From the NCBI GenBank assembly GCA_001769855.1, contig MEPP01000001.1, positions 598,982 through 662,981 of the forward strand: a stretch of 64,000 bases of DNA. Direction: 5' to 3'. The notes below the pieces were generated by a model. That model saw only the letters and a program-made list of their open reading frames with translations. It ran no database searches and was not told the origin of the DNA. The stretch is from Bdellovibrionales bacterium GWA2_49_15. Its GTDB lineage: Bacteria; Bdellovibrionota; Bacteriovoracia; Bacteriovoracales; Bacteriovoracaceae. Positions 24,025 to 31,909 of the stretch are shown here, piece by piece. The position numbers were made by a program, and so were the translations under genes. Each line of letters begins with the position of its first letter. Within the stretch, counting starts at the first letter, position 1.

Positions 24025-24800
24025 GTGCCACACGCCCCATGGTAGTGCATGTGCGTTAAGGGTCGTCAAAAGTAATGTACCTTCGCTCTCTGCGGTCAGT
24101 GGTCATCTGAAATTTTGACTTCACAAAGGCCCGCTTTAGGCATCCAACTTGCTCTGCTGAGAAAGAACTATCAATCCAAGAAATAACTCGCGCTCGCCCA
24201 TGTTGGGCGATAACAGGATCAGTAATTTCAAATTTCAGCAGGGAATTCAAGGTAGAAAAACGATACTCAATGACACTTTTGCACAGGCCCGCTCTCACAG
24301 GGTTGAGATAAATATATTTGTAGACCTGGTAAAAATATCTTTGGTCATTGATTAAATTCCACTTATAGCGGGCACCAAAGATATGGTTAATTCGTTGCGT
24401 TTTTGCCTGAATCGCTCGAGTGAAGGCGTTGGCGAAAATCCACTGAAATAAATCAATATTTGCCCGTGGTGTCGTTAACAGCAAATGATAATGGTTTTGC
24501 ATGAGGACGAAGGCATGGATGGATACATTCGTCTTGTCCTGAGCTTTTTTCAGAGCAGCTTGAGAAATTTCCCAAAGGTCATCCATCGGAAGATAAAACC
24601 ATTCCTTGTTGTTTGAGCGTTGGGTAATGTGATAGGGATGGTGTTCTGAACGTATTAGTGGTTGTCGCGGCATGAGCGTGGCTTAGCATAGAAATTATGA
24701 GCGAAGCTTGGAATAACGATTTCGAAACTTGAAAATTTCATTAATGGAATGTGCGCAAAGGTATTGACGCATGGTCGCTACCTCCGGGCGTGTGGCACCT
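24023..24800 (-). mobile_element. Transposase element with 15-bp perfect terminal inverted repeats
   Basis: AGGTGCCACACGCCC at 24023-24037 recurs as its exact inverse, GGGCGTGTGGCACCT, at 24786-24800. The similarity continues inwards imperfectly for about 20 bases (CATGGTAGTGCATG against GTAGCGACCATG). Between them lies one REP-associated tyrosine transposase. The element of 778 bp fits exactly between two gene ends (stop at 24024; stop at 24822). I see no obvious target duplication. It may be a RAYT with its paired REPs or a single-gene mobile element. Confidence 0.65.
24056..24673 (-). CDS. REP-associated tyrosine transposase (Y1_Tnp)
   Basis: A 205-aa protein of the Y1 HUH transposase family. 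Residues 10-30 read SEHHPYHITQRSNNKEWFYL, followed by the metal-binding HUH motif in VLMQNHYHLLL (about residue 60) and the catalytic tyrosine region KYIYLNPVRAGLC (about residue 122). RAYT proteins cut single-stranded REP palindromes and are thought to move or copy REP sequences. The gene lies within a pair of terminal inverted repeats. All key motifs are intact, so it could be active. No clear ribosome site precedes the ATG. Confidence 0.85.
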   Translation of the reverse strand: MPRQPLIRSEHHPYHITQRSNNKEWFYLPMDDLWEISQAALKKAQDKTNVSIHAFVLMQNHYHLLLTTPRANIDLFQWIFANAFTRAIQAKTQRINHIFGARYKWNLINDQRYFYQVYKYIYLNPVRAGLCKSVIEYRFSTLNSLLKFEITDPVIAQHGRARVISWIDSSFSAEQVGCLKRAFVKSKFQMTTDRRERRYITFDDP

Positions 24801-24821
24801 AGTAGCCTAGGGCAATCGCAT

Positions 24822-26903
24822 CTAATACCAGTGCAGGGCCAGGCCGCTGTTGACCATGAAATTCTGATCTTCCAGCGATTGGGTGTAGTTGATTCCCGCA
24901 CCCAGCAGAAGTGATTCATTGAGCTGGCGCTGATATTCGTAACCGATCTGGAGTGATGTGCGTGAGCCACCTGGCATCCAAGGTTGCTGGGCCTCCGTCA
25001 CCGGAGTGATCACGCCCAAATTGAAGCTGTGAGAATTCGGGCCATCGGTATACGTGGTTCCGCCCCCTATCGAGCAGGTATCACCATATTCGCGAAAGGC
25101 GCAAAGGAGAGCGGCGTTTAAACGCACGTCGGGGGTGACATCATAGGCCCCTTCCACGCCAAGCTCCGTGTAGTTGGTGTAGACGCCGACCGTTGATCCC
25201 AGGAGCCCGCGAATATCGGTAAGGCCCAGGGTTAGCTGGGTATGTCCGTGCAGGCGGAAGTAGGCATCATCGGTGCGATAGACTGCCTCTCCGCCCACGT
25301 TCACCGCGATATTTCCGTCGCCCGTCCAGGAGCCGCTCTCATCGGCATTGCCTCCATTGATCGCGGCGACTTCCAGATGAAAATCCGAGTATGGCGTAAG
25401 AGTCCAATGCTCAGAAACGCGCAAAGGAACTCCCACCCGCTGATGGACGCTGAGGTAAATAGTGTTCAGGTTCCATTCCTCCGTGCTCACCGTGCCATCG
25501 GCCCCGACAAAACGCACCGTCGAATCTCGATGGGCATAGGCCAGACCCACGTGGCCCTGATTATCAATTCCATTGTACACACCATCAGTGCCGGTGGGCG
25601 CACTTCCCCAACGAGCGCTGACGCCGGCACCATAGACCACATCGCCATTGGAAAGTTTCGCGGCAAAAATTCTTCCGCTGGCCGGACCATAATGCCCGCC
25701 CATGTGCATGACACTATAGCTGCGGGTGGTGAACGGATCGAAACGGCCTCCGCCCGTGACATCGCGGGGGTTCGGACTGGTTTCCTCTTCCAAGAGCAAA
25801 CCGATCTCGGTGGGAAGAACACCGGCGAATTGTCCCTCAATAGTTCCATCCGCACGCTCAGTGGGGCGCCATACTCGAATCATGGTGCCCACATCGGGGG
25901 ATTCGTCGTGGGAAAGCGCGGCGCTGCCTTGCAGGTTGCTCTCGGTTGAAACCCGATTGTAGGAAATTTTGTGAACCCGATTTCGATTGTTGGGATCGGT
26001 GACCATCAAGGTCACGTGATAATTTCCCGGCACTGGATAGCTGGAGGCGTACACATTATCTTTATTGCCCATGTGGTAAAGGATGGTGGCCTGGCAGATG
26101 GCGATGTCGCGGCAGACGCCGGTGGGAGTTCCGCTCGCCAGTCCGGCCAAAATCGAATCACACTGGGCCACCGAGTTGGCATCAATGGCCTGATCGGCGC
26201 GGGAATCATCGTAGTTACTATTCATGGCCCCACCCAGCTTTGAGATGAAGCGAATCTGGTCATCAAAGGACATGCTTCGCCCCATGCTCTGATAGATGGC
26301 GCGGCGATCGGCGGGAGCGGCATTCACAATGCGATCTTTCCAGAGGGCATCGGTAATTTCGGTTGTCTGAGACTCATCTAAATCGGTGTGATCGATGAGC
26401 CATCGTCGGGCATCCTCCAGAGATTTACCGGCCAGGATATTGCGATTGCTCTGAACCAAAGGTTCAACGGCACGATCAAAGGAGGCCGAGGTATAAGGCA
26501 CTCGTTCGCCATTAAATCCATCAAACCCATTCACAGCATGGAGGCGAAATTCGATATCCAAACCATAGGAAATTGAAGTCCCACTTCCCGAACTCGAACC
26601 TGACCCCGAACCTGTTCCAGAACTAGAGGACGAGGACAAGGGTGCGCCCGGCTTCGGGCAATTCACCTGGGGAGTCCCGGGGTCATCTGAAGGAACGAGG
26701 TTAGCGCGCATCTTCCCCCATGTCAGCAGAAGCTGACCCTGAGCAGGTGTCATGTTGTAAACATCCCGACGCTCCACCGTAACGGCTTCGGCCGCCTGAG
26801 CGAGGGCCACCACTTTTTCACTACCATTACCCGGAGCTTGCGCAAAGGATGACGATCCCAACAACAGGCCGACAAAGGCACAAAGACCTAATCGAAATTG
26901 CAT
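24822..26903 (-). CDS. Exported transglutaminase-like protein with C-terminal beta-barrel (copy 1)
   Basis: A 693-aa protein. It has a signal peptide (residues 1-21, ending SSFAQ), a Ser/Gly-rich linker (89-111), a helical region, then GTPTGVCRDIAICQA with Cys264, NYHVTLMVTDPNN with His296 and Asp303: the order Cys-His-Asp of transglutaminase-like peptidases. From about residue 330 to the end the protein is beta-strand-rich with alternating aromatic residues and ends in LALHWY, as an outer-membrane barrel does. A paralogue at 47152-49098 has the same plan and spacing. It may be a surface- or periplasm-facing cross-linking enzyme or protease. The catalytic assignment is by motif only. A hairpin covers its ribosome site (26909-26934). 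Confidence 0.65.
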   Translation of the reverse strand: MQFRLGLCAFVGLLLGSSSFAQAPGNGSEKVVALAQAAEAVTVERRDVYNMTPAQGQLLLTWGKMRANLVPSDDPGTPQVNCPKPGAPLSSSSSSGTGSGSGSSSGSGTSISYGLDIEFRLHAVNGFDGFNGERVPYTSASFDRAVEPLVQSNRNILAGKSLEDARRWLIDHTDLDESQTTEITDALWKDRIVNAAPADRRAIYQSMGRSMSFDDQIRFISKLGGAMNSNYDDSRADQAIDANSVAQCDSILAGLASGTPTGVCRDIAICQATILYHMGNKDNVYASSYPVPGNYHVTLMVTDPNNRNRVHKISYNRVSTESNLQGSAALSHDESPDVGTMIRVWRPTERADGTIEGQFAGVLPTEIGLLLEEETSPNPRDVTGGGRFDPFTTRSYSVMHMGGHYGPASGRIFAAKLSNGDVVYGAGVSARWGSAPTGTDGVYNGIDNQGHVGLAYAHRDSTVRFVGADGTVSTEEWNLNTIYLSVHQRVGVPLRVSEHWTLTPYSDFHLEVAAINGGNADESGSWTGDGNIAVNVGGEAVYRTDDAYFRLHGHTQLTLGLTDIRGLLGSTVGVYTNYTELGVEGAYDVTPDVRLNAALLCAFREYGDTCSIGGGTTYTDGPNSHSFNLGVITPVTEAQQPWMPGGSRTSLQIGYEYQRQLNESLLLGAGINYTQSLEDQNFMVNSGLALHWY

Positions 26904-26908
26904 GTTTG

Positions 26909-26934
26909 TACTCCCTACTAACCCCGAGGGAGTA
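26909..26934 (-). promoter_or_regulatory. Hairpin that sequesters the ribosome site of the transglutaminase-barrel gene
   Basis: On the minus strand TACTCCCT (26934-26927) pairs perfectly with AGGGAGTA (26916-26909) around a ten-base loop. AGGGAG is the ribosome site, five bases plus TA from the start codon at 26903. In the folded message the site is buried in an 8-bp stem, so translation probably depends on temperature, a ligand, a protein or a small RNA. Confidence 0.55.
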
Positions 26935-26975
26935 TCTCCAAAATCTGTGCCAACGAGTGGGATGTTATCTCAAAG

Positions 26976-27003
26976 AGTTGCAGACATCGATGTGTCTGCA
27001 ACT
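26976..27003. terminator. Strong hairpin after the glucoamylase gene
   Basis: AGTTGCAGACA (26976-26986) and TGTCTGCAACT (26993-27003) form a perfect 11-bp stem with a six-base loop. It lies 26 bases after the minus-strand glucoamylase stop. The following bases (CTTTGAG) are a poor U tract, so it may be a weak or factor-assisted terminator or an mRNA 3'-end stabiliser. Confidence 0.5.
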
Positions 27004-27028
27004 AAGGCAATCTTCGAATTTCGACTAA

Positions 27029-29209
27029 TTATTCGACAACTGTCGAGAGTGCGCGAAAGGGATTTTCGGGATTTATCTTAGTTTCCCGCGCCCATAAAAG
27101 TTTAATAAATTCAGCATGGGACCATGCCAGAGGAGTCGCGCCCCCGGTGCCTTCGCCGGTATGCTCAAAAATTTGCTCGGGAATGAGTTGACCGTCATTG
27201 GCAAACTTCACCATGGATTCGAGCACGGTATTGACCTGGCTTACGGCCTGGTTCCAATCTAGGTTACCGGCAGAGTAGCGTTCAACCGCGAATCGTCCTT
27301 GCTCACCTGAGAGCAGGGTCCATAAACGTCCCTTGCCATCTTCACCGTAGGCATCATTGGAGTAGCGATACCATCCATAACCGTTGGGTGTTTTCACGCG
27401 AATGAACTGATTAACTTTTTCTAAAGATTTCAGGATATGCCAATCGTCCGCAGGTCTGAGTCCTAGCAGGGCCAACTTCAAGAATCCCTGATCCAGAAAA
27501 TCCTGAGGGGTCACGCGCATGCTGGAGTTGGCAACATGGCAGCTGTCTTTGGAATTTGGGTCCCAGGTTGCCGAGTAACTTTGGCAGCCGGAAACGCGCA
27601 GATAATATTGCCCGTCACCGTAGGGGCCATTTTGAGTGAAAGACCAGGTGTCAATATTATCACCTGGCTTGAACAACCATCCTTGCGCCGTTCTGTAGTA
27701 GCTATCGCCCGCTTCGGTGCCTTTATAGAGTTCGCCACCGATAAGCAGCGCCGAGGTGGCACTGGAGAAGGTCGAGGGAGAGAGGCCGAAGTTTTCCTCC
27801 CAGCGCTCCTGGGCCGACCAGGGCCCGTACTTTTGAATGAAGCTCAGACCTTTTTTAAGCATGGAATCAAATTCGGTCAGGAGAAGTTTTTGCTCGCTGA
27901 CACTGACACGACGATACACCTGCCAAAATAAGTTGATGGGATATCCGATCTGATCGAGCTGCAATCCGCCCCAGTAAGATTCACCGGTCACCCAGGTATT
28001 TTGGGGAAAGCCACCTTCCTTGGGAATGACGCGAGGATTGTAATCCCAAACACCGTCGCCTTTTTGATACTGAATTTTCTTCAAGAATCGCAGAGCGCCG
28101 ATAGGTGTCTTGATGTCTCCCGCCAACAGGAGGCCCATGGCGGTGTGGTAAAGATCCCGCGGCCAGATCAGATGGTAGCCGCCGATTTTATTTCCGGGAG
28201 TCTCGTACTGCTTTTCCCCCCAAGGAATGGAAAGAGAGGCAATCAGCGCACCGGGATTTAACTTGTCCTCATGGGACTTGAGAACCACCAAACTTCTCCA
28301 ATACAAATCGGCCTCACCCTTGTTGTTAAACTTAGGTGCCAGCTTATCTTTTAAATATGTTCGCCAGGATTGCTCAAAGACCTCTTTAGCAGCGCCGAAA
28401 TCGGTGCCAAGCGTAGACCGAATTTCTTTGTTTTGGGCGAAGTGATAGATAATATGCAGGCGATTTTCCCCCTTCGTTCTGGGCAGATTCAGCTCACCAA
28501 AAGTGGCGACGTTGCCGTTCTGGGCCACCTCAAAATCAAAATCCATCTGCTTGTCTTGGGCCAAATCCTGATAGCCGTCAGAGGAGCCGACGAACCCCAC
28601 GGAACGTTTTCTAAAACCAACACTCGACTCAATAAAAAGTTGGGTGCTGCCTTCGCTAACAAGAAAGCCATTTTGATGAACGATGGCAGAATCGTAATAG
28701 CCGGTATTATCGATGGCGGGATTCGTGAGGAGATAAAAATCCACACCGTCTTTTTCGGCAATGATCGTCACCTCATCCACGAGTGTGGGCGAATCTTTTA
28801 AGGAGAAAAACTCATGAATAATGGTAATGCCTTTTGCCTTATTGACGTTGACCAGGCGAACGCGAGAAGGTGACAGCACCTGCACGTTATGCTCAAAATC
28901 TTTGCTCTCTTCTAAGACAAAGGTTTTATGGTCGGTGACCATAAATTGTGAGTCTTTAATTTGTCCCTTGTCGATGGTGGGGAAAAATATTTCGGTTAAA
29001 ATTCCGTTGGCCTCTGTGAACCATAGAGGGGACTTAACCTCTCCCTCTTCGTAAATGGTGACCGACTGCACTTTTCTGGCATCTGACCAGTTGGGGCGAA
29101 TCCCCGGACGGCCAAAGGCCTCGCGTGTTAGTTTCACCAAGTCATCAGTGGCAAAACTGGTCATCGAGAGCACAACAAGGAGCGACACTAACAGATTGCG
29201 CAAAATCAT
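27029..29209 (-). CDS. Exported GH15 glucoamylase (glucan 1,4-alpha-glucosidase)
   Basis: A 726-aa enzyme starting at 29209, where GGGGAAG precedes the ATG and a signal peptide (MILRNLLVSLLVVLSMTSFA) results. The N-terminal half is the beta-sandwich usual in bacterial glucoamylases; the C-terminal half is the (alpha/alpha)6 barrel with YHLIWPRDLYHTAMG, GESYWGGLQLDQIG, WEENFGLSPSTFSS (general acid region) and LIPEQIFEHTGEG (general base region). It releases glucose from the non-reducing ends of starch or glycogen, here in the periplasm or outside the cell. Glycogen from prey or plant starch are possible sources. Single gene; the AmpG-like permease lies upstream on the same strand (68 bases). 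Confidence 0.9.
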   Translation of the reverse strand: MILRNLLVSLLVVLSMTSFATDDLVKLTREAFGRPGIRPNWSDARKVQSVTIYEEGEVKSPLWFTEANGILTEIFFPTIDKGQIKDSQFMVTDHKTFVLEESKDFEHNVQVLSPSRVRLVNVNKAKGITIIHEFFSLKDSPTLVDEVTIIAEKDGVDFYLLTNPAIDNTGYYDSAIVHQNGFLVSEGSTQLFIESSVGFRKRSVGFVGSSDGYQDLAQDKQMDFDFEVAQNGNVATFGELNLPRTKGENRLHIIYHFAQNKEIRSTLGTDFGAAKEVFEQSWRTYLKDKLAPKFNNKGEADLYWRSLVVLKSHEDKLNPGALIASLSIPWGEKQYETPGNKIGGYHLIWPRDLYHTAMGLLLAGDIKTPIGALRFLKKIQYQKGDGVWDYNPRVIPKEGGFPQNTWVTGESYWGGLQLDQIGYPINLFWQVYRRVSVSEQKLLLTEFDSMLKKGLSFIQKYGPWSAQERWEENFGLSPSTFSSATSALLIGGELYKGTEAGDSYYRTAQGWLFKPGDNIDTWSFTQNGPYGDGQYYLRVSGCQSYSATWDPNSKDSCHVANSSMRVTPQDFLDQGFLKLALLGLRPADDWHILKSLEKVNQFIRVKTPNGYGWYRYSNDAYGEDGKGRLWTLLSGEQGRFAVERYSAGNLDWNQAVSQVNTVLESMVKFANDGQLIPEQIFEHTGEGTGGATPLAWSHAEFIKLLWARETKINPENPFRALSTVVE

Positions 29210-29277
29210 AGCTTCCCCTTTTAATTGGATTTTTTCCCGTGCGAGTATGCCCAAAAAAAGTTGAAGCTTCTACTAAA

Positions 29278-30546
29278 TTATTCCTGACTTTGCGCAGAAG
29301 ATTGGAAGTTTTGCTGCCAGGGGGCAAAGCGATGCAGGAGCAACATTCCGGGGATGGCAATCAAGGTGCAAAAGACGAAGAAGGCGGTGAATCCCATTTG
29401 CTCGACCATGTATCCGGTGGGTGCCGAGGCCACCACCCGCGGAACCCCCATCAGAGAGGTCAGCAGGGCATATTGGGTCGCCGTGAAACGCTTGTCGGTG
29501 AGAGACGCCATGAAGCCCGTGAAGGCAGCGGTGCCCATTCCCGCCGTGATGTTTTCAAAGCAGATGACACCGGAAAGGACGGCATTACTTTTGGGTAGCA
29601 GCTCAATTAAGGTAAAACCAATCGTGCTGATGGCCTGAAAAAAACCGAACAGCCAGAGGGATCGATTCATCTTCAGACGTAGTATCAGCACCCCGCCTAA
29701 AAAGCCGCCCGCCAAAGTCGCGGCCAGGCCAACCCCTTTGGCAACCACCGCCACTTCGGTTTTGGTAAAGCCATGACTCAGATAAAGGGGCATGGTCATA
29801 CTACTGGCCATGTTATCGCCCATCTTATAAAGCAGAATAAAGGCCAGCATCCACCAGGCATCCTTAGCGCTGAAATATTCCTTAAACGGAAGAACGACGG
29901 CATCCTTAAAGTTGCGAGGGGCACCGGCAACATTCGGGACCGAAGGGGCCAGGAGGGTCACAAGCACCATGCCGCCCATAAAACATCCCATGATGAGATA
30001 AACGGTACTCCAGGGAATGTGATCGGCCATCATGAGGGCCAGGGCACCGGCAATCGCCATCGCCACCCGATAACCGTTGACATAAAAAGATGAGCCCAGG
30101 CCAAGCTCTTCGTCCCGCAAAACTTCCCGACGATAGGCATCCACCACAATATCCTGAGTGGCGGAACAGAAGGCGCAGATCACCGCCATGACGGCGAAGA
30201 TGAAAGTGGACTCGGCGGGATTACACAGCCCCAAACCGGCCAAGGCCAGGCCGGTGGCAAGTTGGGTTACGACAATCCATCCGCGACGGCGATCAAGGAA
30301 GGGCGGAATAAAGCGGTCCAGAATGGGCGACCACAAAAATTTAAGCGTATAAGGCAGACCGACAAAAGCAAAAAGTCCGATGGTCTTCAAGTCGACGTTG
30401 GCGTTGGTCATCCACGCCTGCAAAGTTCCTCCCGTGGCGAGCAAGAGAGGCAGGCCGGAGGACATCCCGAGAAAAAATTGCACCAACAGTCGCCAGTTAA
30501 AGATGGCGCGAAAACTAAGCCCGGAGGTATTTGTTCGAATATTCAA
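29278..30546 (-). CDS. ampG: AmpG-like MFS permease
   Basis: A 422-aa permease with twelve hydrophobic segments. It has the AmpG start (FFLGMSSGLPLLLATGGTLQ, WMTNANVDLKTIGLFAFVG), then LKFLWSPILDRF and the CSATQDIVVDAYRRE signature. AmpG carries anhydro-muropeptides (GlcNAc-anhMurNAc peptides) from periplasm to cytoplasm for peptidoglycan recycling; in a predator it could import wall fragments of the prey. It is upstream of the glucoamylase gene on the same strand, so they may be co-transcribed. Substrate by family only. No beta-lactamase or recycling genes are adjacent. Confidence 0.85.
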   Translation of the reverse strand: MNIRTNTSGLSFRAIFNWRLLVQFFLGMSSGLPLLLATGGTLQAWMTNANVDLKTIGLFAFVGLPYTLKFLWSPILDRFIPPFLDRRRGWIVVTQLATGLALAGLGLCNPAESTFIFAVMAVICAFCSATQDIVVDAYRREVLRDEELGLGSSFYVNGYRVAMAIAGALALMMADHIPWSTVYLIMGCFMGGMVLVTLLAPSVPNVAGAPRNFKDAVVLPFKEYFSAKDAWWMLAFILLYKMGDNMASSMTMPLYLSHGFTKTEVAVVAKGVGLAATLAGGFLGGVLILRLKMNRSLWLFGFFQAISTIGFTLIELLPKSNAVLSGVICFENITAGMGTAAFTGFMASLTDKRFTATQYALLTSLMGVPRVVASAPTGYMVEQMGFTAFFVFCTLIAIPGMLLLHRFAPWQQNFQSSAQSQE

Positions 30547-30637
30547 TGATCGCTCCTAAATGAAGATAATCGCTTTTAATTTTGTATTTTTGTCTCAAGC
30601 TCATTATATTAAAATAGTATTATGATTGGGTTCCATC

Positions 30638-31123
30638 ATGTCTGAAAACTCGCTCTATGTAAAAGATGAAGTCATCCCCGGAAAAATTTGGCGGCGGTTC
30701 GTGGCTTCGTTAATTGATCATGCCATTCTTATCGTGCTCATGATTCCAACCTCCAATCTGCTCGGGTCCTTTTTCAATCTGCGCGATGTTCCCCTCGAAC
30801 AAGGAGGAGAACTGCCGCGGGAAATCTATCTGCTCATGATCGCCATGACGATCAGCTTCACCGCTCTGGTGTATTTTTACTTCACTTTTTTTCACGTTGT
30901 GAAAGGCGCCACTCCGGGAAAAATGGCCATGGGCCTAAGAGTGGTCGTGGTGCCTGACGGTGGCAATATCGGGCCGCTTAGAAGCTTTGTGCGCGAGGTA
31001 ATTGGAAAAACTATTTCCGGCTTTTTATTCATCGGCTTCATCGTTATGCTGTTGAGAAAAGATCACCGTGCCCTCCATGATCTTATCGCCCGCACCCATG
31101 TCATCTCCAATTCAGATAGCTAA
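30638..31123 (+). CDS. RDD-family membrane protein
   Basis: A 161-aa protein with three or four membrane helices. RDD hallmarks are present: RFVASLIDHAILIVLM with the Arg and Asp of helix one, FFHVVKGATPGKMAMGLRVV, and at the end LRKDHRALHDLIARTHV. The start at 30638 (MSENSLYV) is more typical than the ATG four codons earlier. RDD proteins are small membrane proteins, some proposed as Na+(Li+)/H+ antiporters, most without known function. Divergent from the AmpG gene. Confidence 0.85.
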   Translation: MSENSLYVKDEVIPGKIWRRFVASLIDHAILIVLMIPTSNLLGSFFNLRDVPLEQGGELPREIYLLMIAMTISFTALVYFYFTFFHVVKGATPGKMAMGLRVVVVPDGGNIGPLRSFVREVIGKTISGFLFIGFIVMLLRKDHRALHDLIARTHVISNSDS

Positions 31124-31146
31124 CATCTGGAAACTACTTACGCCGC

Positions 31147-31163
31147 GGTGCCAAAAAGGCACC
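31147..31163. repeat. GGTGCC-AAAAA-GGCACC hairpin
   Basis: A perfect 6-bp palindrome stem around five A residues, 24 bases after the RDD gene. The GGTGCC core is the same as the ends of the inverted repeats of the transposase element (24023, 24800), so this could be a REP-like copy. It may also act as a terminator, although the T-rich stretch begins only 10 bases later. Confidence 0.4.
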
Positions 31164-31277
31164 ACCTCCCCTTTTCTCATTTTTTTTTACACAGTGGCCA
31201 GAATTTAGCGCGACGCGGCATTATCATCCCTTTATTGTTTTTGGGAGGCAAATCTAAAAAGACCAAAGGGAGGTTTT

Positions 31278-31853
31278 ATGGGACGGAAAGGTGTGTACTG
31301 CAAAGTTATTCTTGGTGGGTTCGGACTGATGTTGATGGCGTCGAGCTATGCCAACGGGCCGGTGCTGAGCGATTGCGGCTCATTTCAAAATGAAAATTCT
31401 CGCCGACTTTGCCAGCAGATGGACCGGATTGAGCAAAAAGTTGACCGGGCCCTTCAGCTCCTAGAGAGAGGACATAACGGCGGCAATGGTGGCGGCCACG
31501 GACGATATTATACTCCCACCTATAACTGTAAGATAAAAATCAATGCCACGACATTCGAGGGTTTCGGGGACACCGTCAAGGCCGCACAGACTGATGTCGT
31601 CTCGATGTGTACCGCCACCGGTTACGGTTCAGGAACCTGCAATGAGCATTTCCGGAGCTGCGATCTTGACGCCTACAGCGAGTCAGGACACTACAAATGC
31701 GAAGTCAGTATCAACGGACAAATTTTCCAAGGTCTGGGAACGAGCAAGCTCGAAGCACGCTCCATGGCGCTGGGAATCTGCAAGCAAACCGGCTACGGCA
31801 CCAGCACTTGCTATGAGCATTTTAGTAAGTGTTATGCTGTACCACTTCGATAA
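31278..31853 (+). CDS. Exported protein with a duplicated Cys-rich domain
   Basis: A 191-aa protein with a signal peptide (ending MLMASSYAN) and a strong AAGGGAGG in front of its ATG. After a short coiled-coil (QQMDRIEQKVDRALQLLE) and a Gly/His linker (GHNGGNGGGHG) come two copies of one domain of about 50 residues: YNCKIKINATTFEGFGDT and YKCEVSINGQIFQGLGTS, each followed by a helix and TGYG-x2-TC-x-EHF-x2-C. Four cysteines per domain should pair in the periplasm. No known family. The duplication is clear. Confidence 0.65.
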   Translation: MGRKGVYCKVILGGFGLMLMASSYANGPVLSDCGSFQNENSRRLCQQMDRIEQKVDRALQLLERGHNGGNGGGHGRYYTPTYNCKIKINATTFEGFGDTVKAAQTDVVSMCTATGYGSGTCNEHFRSCDLDAYSESGHYKCEVSINGQIFQGLGTSKLEARSMALGICKQTGYGTSTCYEHFSKCYAVPLR

Positions 31854-31909
31854 TTCAGGGATTGCCGGGGCCTCCAGGGCCTCGGCCTTTATGATACAGT
31901 GATGCTCTT

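Noticed and set aside
24023-24800. CRISPR or retron-like reading of the repeats around the transposase
   Set aside because: Only one pair of inverted repeats, no spacers, no reverse transcriptase or cas genes.
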